A DNA stretch of 14,004 bases from contig CALZJY010000021.1 in assembly GCA_945787925.1 (NCBI GenBank), forward strand, positions 1 through 14,004. Direction: 5' to 3'. The first letter of the stretch is position 1; every line of letters starts with the position of its first letter. Below the pieces are notes generated by a model. That model was given only the letters and a program-made list of their open reading frames with translations. It was not told where the DNA came from and searched no databases. Source of the stretch: an uncultured Anaerosporobacter sp. GTDB lineage: Bacteria; Bacillota; Clostridia; Lachnospirales; Lachnospiraceae. This document shows, one piece after another, positions 7,002 through 13,424 of this stretch. The position numbers and the translations under genes are program-made.

Positions 7002-8402
7002 ATGGAAACAATAATCATCGGAATATGTAAGTATATCATCTGTCTGCTGGTTGTGATGTATACTTTATATTGTTTTACCGTGTTCCGAAAGAGAAAAGAA
7101 TCGCAAGCAGGCGTATATGGCTTTCAGCTGTTTTTGATGTTTGCAATCCATGCATTTAGTTTTGTTTGTATTTTTATTGGACGGTATATGGATACCACAG
7201 AGGACATGTTAAAATGCAGCATTATGTATTTAGTGCAGGTAATCGTATTTCTAGTCTTTATCATCGCATATAGGTTGGCGTATCGAAAGCTATCACCATT
7301 GGTATTTAATAACATGCTGATGCTGATGGCCTTTGGCCTGATTATGCAGACGAGATTAGATTATGATGATGCGATTAAGCAAGTAATCTTTATCACGATT
7401 GGACTTACCGTATGCATTATCATTCCATTTATCATACGTAAGATAAAGTATTTAAAAGACTTTGGATGGATTTATGGATTTTTCGGACTGATTTGTCTGA
7501 TGTTAGTATTCGTGATTGGAAAAGAGAAGTATGGTGCAAAGAACTGGATTATTATCGGTGGATTTGCCATGCAGCCGTCCGAATTCGTAAAGATTTTATT
7601 TGTATTTTTTGTGGCATCCTGCCTTAGCAAGGCGAAAGATTTTAAGAGTATCGTCAAAGTAAGTAGTTTGGCGGCGGTACATGTTATGGTGCTTGTACTC
7701 GAAAAGGATCTTGGTGGTGCACTGATTTACTCAGTGGTATATTTGTTTATGTTATATATTGCAACGAGTGACATTCGCTATTTATTAGCAGGATTTGGAG
7801 CAGGCTCCTTGGCAGCAGTGATTGCCTATAAGCTGTTCTTCCATGTAAGAGTCCGTGTAATCGCATGGAAAGATCCTTGGTCTGTGATTGATAAACAAGG
7901 ATATCAGATTTGTCAGTCGTTATTTGCGATTGGAACAGGCGGCTGGTTTGGGATGGGCCTTACGAAAGGACTTCCGACAAGTATTCCTGTTGTAGGATCT
8001 GACTTTATCTTTGCAGGAATTTCAGAAGAGATGGGCGGAATCGTTGGGATTTGTATCATCTTAATCTGTATCAGTTGCTTTATTATGTTTATCAATATTT
8101 CCATGAAGATTCGTCTGGAGTTCTATAAGCTGATTGCGTTAGGACTTAGCATCATGTATATGTTCCAAGTATTCTTAACAATCGGTGGTGCAACGAAGTT
8201 TATTCCATCTACAGGGGTAACGCTTCCATTAGTAAGTAGTGGTGGTAGCTCCATCCTTAGTACGATTATCATGTTCAATATCATTCAAGGACTCTATGTA
8301 TTGAACCAGGACGATGTGGAGTCAAGAAAACAACAGGAACCACGTACGGCCAGAGAGGGACGTAAGAGAAGAAGGAATGAATTAGAAGATACAATTGTAT
8401 AA
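7002..8402 (+). CDS. SEDS family peptidoglycan glycosyltransferase (RodA/FtsW/SpoVE)
   Basis: A polytopic membrane protein of 466 residues that polymerises lipid II into glycan strands with a class B PBP partner. Family marks are QPSEFVKILFVFF near 188-200, EKDLGGALIYS, KDPWSVIDKQGYQICQSLFA, GSDFIFAGISEE with Asp334 (the conserved residue of this motif, required for activity in studied SEDS proteins), and the C-terminal FIPSTGVTLPLVSSGGSS. About ten hydrophobic helices are visible and the tail is short and basic, hence cytoplasmic. The N-terminus, with two extra helices before the core, is longer than in minimal RodA. It starts 14 nt after the U32 gene behind TAGGTG and has no promoter of its own. 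The PBP gene immediately downstream is its likely partner, which favours a RodA-like elongation role, but FtsW or SpoVE identity is not excluded. Confidence 0.93.
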   Translation: METIIIGICKYIICLLVVMYTLYCFTVFRKRKESQAGVYGFQLFLMFAIHAFSFVCIFIGRYMDTTEDMLKCSIMYLVQVIVFLVFIIAYRLAYRKLSPLVFNNMLMLMAFGLIMQTRLDYDDAIKQVIFITIGLTVCIIIPFIIRKIKYLKDFGWIYGFFGLICLMLVFVIGKEKYGAKNWIIIGGFAMQPSEFVKILFVFFVASCLSKAKDFKSIVKVSSLAAVHVMVLVLEKDLGGALIYSVVYLFMLYIATSDIRYLLAGFGAGSLAAVIAYKLFFHVRVRVIAWKDPWSVIDKQGYQICQSLFAIGTGGWFGMGLTKGLPTSIPVVGSDFIFAGISEEMGGIVGICIILICISCFIMFINISMKIRLEFYKLIALGLSIMYMFQVFLTIGGATKFIPSTGVTLPLVSSGGSSILSTIIMFNIIQGLYVLNQDDVESRKQQEPRTAREGRKRRRNELEDTIV

Positions 8403-8417
8403 TAAGAATGGGAGATT

Positions 8418-8457
8418 CAATGGCAGGGGCTTAGGAAAGTTCCTGTCATTGTTTGTT
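8418..8457 (+). terminator. Terminator between SEDS and PBP genes
   Basis: CAATGGCAGG (8418-8427) pairs with CCTGTCATTG (8442-8451), 10 bp with one G-T pair, followed by a T-rich but imperfect tract TTTGTT. It follows the SEDS stop codon by 15 nt; the interrupted T-tract suggests partial read-through. Confidence 0.75.
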
Positions 8458-8484
8458 GTAAAGAAATAAGTAGTTTGGTATAAT
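8456..8484 (+). promoter_or_regulatory. Promoter for the PBP gene
   Basis: TTGTAA (8456-8461), a 17-nt spacer and a perfect TATAAT (8479-8484) preceded by TGG (extended -10) lie just after the terminator. Transcription would begin near 8491, 27 nt before the TTG start codon. Confidence 0.8.
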
Positions 8485-8517
8485 ATCTATAATTTCAATC
8501 CATAAGAGGTTAGAAAA

Positions 8518-10035
8518 TTGAGAGAAAAAAGAGAAAAACGCCTCAGAAGAGGTAGGAAAGTAAGGAATGAATCCAGACAAAATGCACCGAGGGAAGAGCA
8601 AGTGGATGGACGAGCTCTGAAAAAAAGAACAAGGAAATGTGTCAATCGAGAGATTAGCATTATTGCTTATGTATTCGTGATCCTATTTGCAGGATTGATT
8701 GCCTATCTTGCACGATTTATTGCAGTAGATGGACAAGAGGTAATTAACAGTTCTTATAATAAACGACAGAATATGCTAGAGAAAAGCATTCAACGTGGGA
8801 TGATCCTAGGAAGCAAGGGAGAAATCCTAGCAAAGACAGAATATGATAAGAATGGTGAAATGACTCGTGTCTATCCTTATGATAGCCTATTTGCCCATAC
8901 GGTAGGTAGATATAATAAGACAAAGACAGGGCTTGAAAATAGTATGGCATTTAAGCTGCTTACATCATCAAGCAATCCAATTCAGAAGATATTCAATGAT
9001 ATTAAGGGAGAACGCAGTCCTGGGGATAATGTAGTGACTACATTAGATGTAAATCTACAAAAGGTAGCCAGTGAAGCGTTAGGCAGCAAGAAAGGTGCCG
9101 TAGTGGTGATGGAACCAAGTACAGGAAAGATTCTTGCCATGGTAAGCAAACCTTCCTATAATCCGAATACGGTAGATCAGAATTGGGAAAAATTAATCTC
9201 AAGTGATAATGAAGATTCTGCGCTGATGAATCGTGCAACACAGGGAACGTATCCACCAGGATCGGTATATAAGATTATTACGGCAATCGGATATATGAGA
9301 CAATATCCAGATTCCTATCGTAACTTTACGTATACATGTGACGGCAAATATACGATCGGAGACGACGTATTGAAATGTGCCGGTGGTGCAAAGCATGGTA
9401 AGGTGAATATGGAAGAAGCCTTTGCGAAGTCTTGTAATGGTGCGTTTGCAAGCATGTTAGCAAATATGGATTTATCCGAGTTTGCTAAGACAAACAAGGA
9501 TATGCTATTCAATACTTCGCTTGATGTTGACATTCCAGTTCGAAAGCCAAGTTATACGCTTTCAAACAAGGATAATGACTCGTTGCGAGCAAGAACTGCG
9601 ATTGGACAAGGAAATACGACAACGAATCCAATGCATTTAGCAATGATAGCGTCAGCAATTGCAAACAATGGAATGCTAATGCGACCATATATCGTAGATC
9701 GCATAGAAAATGCAGAAGGTACGATAATCGATAAGACTGCGCCAAAGTCTTATGCGAGATTGATGAGTGAATCAGAAGCAGCAACCTTAACGGAATATAT
9801 GGAAGGAGTTGTTACTTCAGGAACAGCAAAAGCCCTTAAGACGAAGGAGTATACGGTAGCTGGTAAGACAGGAACGGCAGAAATTGCAGGTGCCAATCCG
9901 TATTCTTGGTTTGTGGGATTTGCAAGTAAGAATCAAGCAGATTTAGTAGTCAGCGTATGTGTGGAAAATGCCGGATCAAGCTCAAGTTATGCAGTTCCGA
10001 TTGCAAAAAAGGTATTTGCGGCATACTATAAATAA
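8518..10035 (+). CDS. Class B penicillin-binding protein (peptidoglycan D,D-transpeptidase)
   Basis: This 505-residue protein cross-links peptidoglycan stem peptides on the outer face of the membrane and is the target of beta-lactams. It has a very basic cytoplasmic N-terminus (1-45) and one transmembrane helix at about 46-65. A short pedestal region follows, then the transpeptidase domain with S249-V-Y-K252 (catalytic Ser), S305-C-N307 and K450-T-G452. The length is short for PBP2 or FtsI (usually 580-750) and nearer the PbpA type, with a reduced dimerisation region and no PASTA domains. The start is TTG at 8518, with AGAGG (8505-8509) 8 nt upstream; no ATG fits better before the membrane helix. 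It lies next to the SEDS gene, its expected partner, but has its own promoter. Whether it acts in elongation, division or sporulation is not visible. Confidence 0.93.
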   Translation: MREKREKRLRRGRKVRNESRQNAPREEQVDGRALKKRTRKCVNREISIIAYVFVILFAGLIAYLARFIAVDGQEVINSSYNKRQNMLEKSIQRGMILGSKGEILAKTEYDKNGEMTRVYPYDSLFAHTVGRYNKTKTGLENSMAFKLLTSSSNPIQKIFNDIKGERSPGDNVVTTLDVNLQKVASEALGSKKGAVVVMEPSTGKILAMVSKPSYNPNTVDQNWEKLISSDNEDSALMNRATQGTYPPGSVYKIITAIGYMRQYPDSYRNFTYTCDGKYTIGDDVLKCAGGAKHGKVNMEEAFAKSCNGAFASMLANMDLSEFAKTNKDMLFNTSLDVDIPVRKPSYTLSNKDNDSLRARTAIGQGNTTTNPMHLAMIASAIANNGMLMRPYIVDRIENAEGTIIDKTAPKSYARLMSESEAATLTEYMEGVVTSGTAKALKTKEYTVAGKTGTAEIAGANPYSWFVGFASKNQADLVVSVCVENAGSSSSYAVPIAKKVFAAYYK

Positions 10036-10047
10036 TCTGTTTTTAAG

Positions 10048-10076
10048 TTGAAATAACCCCTAAAAAGAGTTATACT
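10048..10076 (+). promoter_or_regulatory. Promoter for the Nudix gene
   Basis: TTGAAA (10048-10053), a 17-nt spacer and TATACT (10071-10076) lie in the 87-nt gap after the PBP stop codon. No terminator is visible after the PBP gene, so read-through into the Nudix gene is also possible. Confidence 0.7.
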
Positions 10077-10122
10077 AATCAACAAATATGATACACACCT
10101 AATTGATACAGGGGGCATTGCA

Positions 10123-10575
10123 ATGATTGAAGCAACGAGCTGTGGCGGTGTGGTTATTTTCAGAGGAAAGATTTTATTGCTGTACAAGAATTATCGCAAT
10201 AAGTATGAAGGTTGGGTATTACCGAAAGGAACAGTGGAAGAAGGCGAGGAGTACAAAGAGACTGCCGTACGTGAGGTGAGAGAAGAAACATCTGTGTCGG
10301 CCAATATTATCAAGTATGTTGGAAAGAGTCAGTACACATTTAATACCCCCCTGGATACAGTAGTCAAGGATGTCCATTGGTATCTAATGATGTCGGATAG
10401 TTACTATAGCAAACCACAACGTGAAGAATATTTTATGGATTCTGGATATTACAAATATCATGAGGCGTACCATATGCTAAAGTTCTCGAACGAAAAACAA
10501 ATCTTGGAGAAAGCATATAATGAATATTTGTATCTGAAGAGAGGGAATCTTTGGGGAAATCGAAAATATTTTTAG
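10123..10575 (+). CDS. Nudix hydrolase
   Basis: A 150-residue single-domain Nudix protein that should hydrolyse a nucleoside diphosphate linked to another group in the cytoplasm; the substrate cannot be told. The Nudix box runs from G36 to V58: G36-x5-E42-x7-R50-E51-V-R-E54-E55-T-S57-V58. The metal-binding REUxEE core is intact, but the usual Gly before the last hydrophobic residue is Ser57. The short GWVLPKG strand before the box is typical of (di)nucleoside polyphosphate hydrolases, a weak hint only. An AGGGGG ribosome binding site lies about 7-10 nt before the ATG at 10123. The gene has its own promoter and ends just before a shared terminator facing the minus-strand phosphoesterase gene. 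Confidence 0.92.
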   Translation: MIEATSCGGVVIFRGKILLLYKNYRNKYEGWVLPKGTVEEGEEYKETAVREVREETSVSANIIKYVGKSQYTFNTPLDTVVKDVHWYLMMSDSYYSKPQREEYFMDSGYYKYHEAYHMLKFSNEKQILEKAYNEYLYLKRGNLWGNRKYF

Positions 10576-10580
10576 AAAGA

Positions 10581-10609
10581 GGAAGTTCCAAATTAGGAGC
10601 TTCCTTTTT
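10581..10609. terminator. Shared terminator of convergent genes, overlapping a stop codon
   Basis: GGAAGTTCC (10581-10589) pairs with GGAGCTTCC (10596-10604), 9 bp with one G-T pair and a 6-nt loop, followed by TTTTT on the plus strand. On the minus strand the same hairpin is followed by TCTTTCT. The stop codon of the minus-strand phosphoesterase (10593-10595) sits in the loop and right-arm side. Confidence 0.85.
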
Positions 10610-11510
10610 GAGTTTTGTTAGAAGAAAAGTAATCCGCAATATTTTGAGGCTTTCGCATGATATGTCGTATGATGGTTAAGGAGCCATCTTCTTTTGCTTT
10701 CAGCCTCCACTGGATCAGCAGGATCTGTCCGTTTATAATTTCTAATCCAGTGATCCCTTTCGTATGGATACAAAATCCACTATTAAAATAAGGAGTCTGT
10801 CCTGGAAGAGGGAATTTCAAACGGTGGGTATGACCGCAGATTAGCATGATGTCATGTGTACGAATCCAATAATCATAAATGCGCTCAATCTTATGCTGTT
10901 TCATCTGATTCTTTGCTGGACTCGCAGGATTTTGTAATCCGATAAGATGGAAATATCGCCAGAAATAACGTAAGGACAGCATGGTTGGGAACCATAACTG
11001 GTCATTGGCAAGGTCACCTTGATGCCCATGAACAATCAGAATCTCGTTGTTTGTGTGCTTTTCTTGCAGCTTGATTGCTTCGACTGGCTTTAAGCCATAA
11101 AAGAGCTTTTCTTTTCGACCATGATATTCATTATAGAAGTAGTAATAGTTCTGTTTTACATACTCGGGATTCTTTAAATAGATGTTGTGATTACCATATA
11201 TCATATAGAAGCGATCTTCTAAAAAGAATTTCTGAATCGTAGTAAAGACATCGCTATGTGCGGAACGGATGACTGGAAAGTCTTTATATTCCCATAGCTC
11301 GTCTCCATCACCTGCTTCAATATAAGTATATCCGTTACGGTAATAGTATTCTAATGCTGCCACAAGGATGACCTGGTTTCTCGTGAATTCATCGGAAAGG
11401 CTGTCATCTCCTCGATGCAGATCGCTGATGATGATGAATTTGGAGTCTTTATCAAAGGAGATCGGTGTGGCATGCGTATAAGCCTCATTTAAGCGTTTGT
11501 TCGTATTCAT
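10593..11510 (-). CDS. Calcineurin-like metallophosphoesterase
   Basis: A 305-residue cytoplasmic two-metal phosphoesterase; no signal peptide or membrane helix is visible. Motifs in order are D30-L-H32 with D35, G67-D68-G-D70-E71-L-W, G106-N107-H108, H161-G-H163-Q-G-D166 and G226-H-T-H229, so all metal ligands expected of the superfamily are present. The second motif GDGDELW is laid out like the GDLFEAW-type motif of LpxH (UDP-diacylglucosamine pyrophosphatase), but a Gram-positive host makes no lipid A, so the substrate is unknown. AGGTGG lies 9 nt before the ATG. The symporter gene upstream on the same strand ends with a strong terminator, so this gene needs its own promoter; the gap contains TAATAT but no convincing -35. 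Confidence 0.9.
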   Translation of the reverse strand: MNTNKRLNEAYTHATPISFDKDSKFIIISDLHRGDDSLSDEFTRNQVILVAALEYYYRNGYTYIEAGDGDELWEYKDFPVIRSAHSDVFTTIQKFFLEDRFYMIYGNHNIYLKNPEYVKQNYYYFYNEYHGRKEKLFYGLKPVEAIKLQEKHTNNEILIVHGHQGDLANDQLWFPTMLSLRYFWRYFHLIGLQNPASPAKNQMKQHKIERIYDYWIRTHDIMLICGHTHRLKFPLPGQTPYFNSGFCIHTKGITGLEIINGQILLIQWRLKAKEDGSLTIIRHIMRKPQNIADYFSSNKTQKGSS

Positions 11511-11578
11511 AGAGTTATACCACCTGTAGTTTGCTTCTTGTTATATATTAGAATGTCCGAACCATGGGAGTAACATAC

Positions 11579-11610
11579 AAAAAAGCTCGGCATACATACC
11601 GAGCTTTTTT
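11579..11610. terminator. Terminator after the AGCS symporter gene
   Basis: A perfect 12-bp inverted repeat, AAAAAAGCTCGG (11579-11590) against CCGAGCTTTTTT (11599-11610), with an 8-nt loop. It lies 10 nt past the symporter stop codon on the minus strand, and the A/T flanks make it symmetrical. Confidence 0.93.
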
Positions 11611-11620
11611 AAAATCCATA

Positions 11621-13069
11621 TTATTCTACAACATAAGCTTCTGTTTCCGAAGTACTTCTTCTAGAAGTAGAGGCCTCTTTGGTAAGAAACGCTTTTGTTT
11701 CAGATGCGATTACTCCGGATAAGGAGACGATGGCGATTAAGTTTGGTAATGCCATTAAGGCATTAAAGATATCCGCAATGGTCCAAACAGTAGAAACAGT
11801 CATAAATGGTCCAATGAATACCGCTAAGATGTAGACATAGCGGAAGGAGCGGATTAGCTTTGGCTTATTGCCGCATAAGTATTCTAAACAACGTTCACTA
11901 TAGTAGTTCCATCCAAGGATAGTGGTAAAGGCGAAGAATACGAGGCATAACATTAATAGGAAGGCGCTTGCTGTCTCGTTGAATGGAAGACCACTTTGGA
12001 AAGCCTTCGTAGTAACGGCAACCCCTTCTAAGCCCATATTCCAAGCACCTGTACAGAGGATGCATAATCCTGTCATTGTACAGATTAGAATCGTATCGAT
12101 AAAAGTACCCGTCATAGAAACAAGACCTTGGCGAACTGGTTCGTTTGTCTTTGCAGCGGCAGCAGCGATTGGAGCGCTACCAAGACCAGCTTCATTCGAG
12201 AAGATTCCTCTTGCGATTCCTTTTTGCATCGCCATGATGATTGCACCGAGTGCACCACCAGAAGCCGCACGAAGACCAAAGGCACTTGCAAAGATTGTTT
12301 CAAAAGCAGCTGGAATTTTTGTGTGGTTTGTTACTAACAGGGTGATACAAGAACAAATATAGATGCCTGCCATAAATGGTACGACAACCTGGGAAACATT
12401 GGCGATACGTTTGATTCCGCCGATCAATACAAGCGCAACACATAGTGTTAAGACAACGCTTGCGATTAGTACTGTATAGGAATATTGTCTGCCAAAGATC
12501 GTAGCAGTCCAAGTATTATTAGGATCAAAGAAATTGTTTACTGCATTGGAGATACCGTTTACCTGTGCGAACGTACCAATACCAAGCAAACCAACGCCGA
12601 CACCGAAAAAGGCGAATAGTTTTGCAAGCCATTTCCACTTATTACCCATACCGTTTTGGATATAGTAGAATGGTCCTCCGAGAACGTGGCCAGATGGGTC
12701 GACAACACGATATTTAATAGAAAGCAATCCTTCCGCATATTTTGTAGCCATACCGAAGAACGCTGCAATCCACATCCAGAATAATGCGCCAGGTCCGCCA
12801 GCAACGATTGCTGTAGCTACGCCGACAATGTTTCCGGTACCGATGGTTGCAGAAAGAGCGGTACAAAGGGCAGCAAAGCTTGAAACTTCACCACTACCGT
12901 CTTCTTCGGAACTAAACATATACTTTAGTGCTCGTGGTAATTGTAAGAGTTGCAGTCCTTTCAAACGGACTGTTAAGAAGATTCCTGTTGCAAGAATCAT
13001 AGTGATTAGGGGAACACCCCAGACAATATCATTGATATTGCTCAAAATTTGATTGATTGTGTTAAACAT
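11621..13069 (-). CDS. AGCS family alanine/glycine:cation symporter
   Basis: A 482-residue polytopic membrane protein that imports alanine or glycine with Na+ (or H+). Family marks are SATIGTGNIVGVA (73-85), the signature GGPGALFWMW (91-100), SIKYRV after the following helix, and GIFSNEAGLGSAP followed by AAAAKTNEPVRQG in the second half. About ten to eleven hydrophobic helices are visible, and the length is normal (450-540). GAGAGG lies about 10 nt before the ATG at 13069. The upstream glycine riboswitch shows glycine is sensed and is probably a transported substrate. It forms a single-gene unit with its own promoter, riboswitch and terminator. Confidence 0.95.
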   Translation of the reverse strand: MFNTINQILSNINDIVWGVPLITMILATGIFLTVRLKGLQLLQLPRALKYMFSSEEDGSGEVSSFAALCTALSATIGTGNIVGVATAIVAGGPGALFWMWIAAFFGMATKYAEGLLSIKYRVVDPSGHVLGGPFYYIQNGMGNKWKWLAKLFAFFGVGVGLLGIGTFAQVNGISNAVNNFFDPNNTWTATIFGRQYSYTVLIASVVLTLCVALVLIGGIKRIANVSQVVVPFMAGIYICSCITLLVTNHTKIPAAFETIFASAFGLRAASGGALGAIIMAMQKGIARGIFSNEAGLGSAPIAAAAAKTNEPVRQGLVSMTGTFIDTILICTMTGLCILCTGAWNMGLEGVAVTTKAFQSGLPFNETASAFLLMLCLVFFAFTTILGWNYYSERCLEYLCGNKPKLIRSFRYVYILAVFIGPFMTVSTVWTIADIFNALMALPNLIAIVSLSGVIASETKAFLTKEASTSRRSTSETEAYVVE

Positions 13070-13116
13070 AGTTATTATTCCTCTCTTTGTTGAAATTTAC
13101 GGCATAAAAAGCCAAT

Positions 13117-13143
13117 AAAAAAGAGCTGACAAAAGACAGCCCT
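13117..13143 (-). terminator. Riboswitch expression-platform terminator
   Basis: On the minus strand AGGGCTG (13143-13137) pairs with CAGCTCT (13128-13122), 7 bp with one G-T pair, followed by six Ts to 13117. It lies between the glycine aptamer and the symporter start codon. CTGTCTTTT (13139-13131), which overlaps its left arm, can instead pair with AAAAGGACAG of the aptamer (13184-13175) with one bulged G. Confidence 0.85.
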
Positions 13144-13172
13144 CTAAAGAGTAGAACATTCGCATTTTGTTG

Positions 13173-13253
13173 CTCTGTCCTTTTGCCTGAGAGATTGACA
13201 GGATAAACCTGTGGTACACCTTCGGCGCTCATTTTGATTGAGACTCTCCAGAG
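13173..13253 (-). promoter_or_regulatory. Glycine riboswitch (single aptamer)
   Basis: Read on the minus strand, this contains the conserved glycine aptamer blocks: CTCTGGAGAG at the 5' end, GAGCGCCGAAGG, a P3 hairpin ACAGG-TTTAT-CCTGT, and AATCTCTCAGG followed by CAAAAGGACAGAG. P1 forms between CTCTG and CAGAG. There is only one aptamer. Just upstream is an 8-bp hairpin (13254-13274) and, before that, the promoter. It controls the AGCS symporter through a terminator. The mutually exclusive pairing of the aptamer's 3' strand with the terminator's left arm predicts an OFF switch: bound glycine frees the terminator. Confidence 0.93.
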
Positions 13254-13274
13254 ATATCATCTGTAGGATGATAT
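13254..13274 (-). other. Hairpin 5' of the glycine aptamer
   Basis: On the minus strand ATATCATC (13274-13267) pairs perfectly with GATGATAT (13261-13254) around the loop CTACA. It sits at the predicted 5' end of the transcript directly before the aptamer, where it could protect the RNA or support folding in place of a second aptamer. Confidence 0.7.
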
Positions 13275-13279
13275 GAGTT

Positions 13280-13309
13280 ACTTTACCATATTTTTGTAAC
13301 ATAATGCAA
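13280..13309 (-). promoter_or_regulatory. Promoter for riboswitch and AGCS gene
   Basis: On the minus strand TTGCAT (13309-13304), an 18-nt spacer and TAAAGT (13285-13280) preceded by TGG (extended -10) place transcription start near 13273, immediately before the hairpin and aptamer. Confidence 0.65.
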
Positions 13310-13364
13310 CATATTTTTTGTATGAATATACGATGATATGGAATTTGGTAAGGAATGCTACTGA

Positions 13365-13393
13365 TTGACTCAAAATCCATATTATGGTAATAT
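13365..13393 (+). promoter_or_regulatory. Promoter for the FAD-dependent dehydrogenase gene
   Basis: TTGACT (13365-13370), a 17-nt spacer and TAATAT (13388-13393) preceded by TGG (extended -10) lie 31 nt before the start codon. It diverges from the riboswitch promoter. Confidence 0.8.
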
Positions 13394-13424
13394 AAAAACA
13401 GTGCTACAATAGGAGGAAGTAAAA

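Noticed and set aside
11511..11578. Promoter for the metallophosphoesterase
   Set aside because: TAATAT and TATAAC are present on the minus strand, but no -35 with acceptable match and spacing was found.
11922..12362. 146-codon plus-strand ORF opposite the AGCS symporter
   Set aside because: The symporter is certain from its signatures; this frame gives an Ala/Pro-rich shadow with no start signals.
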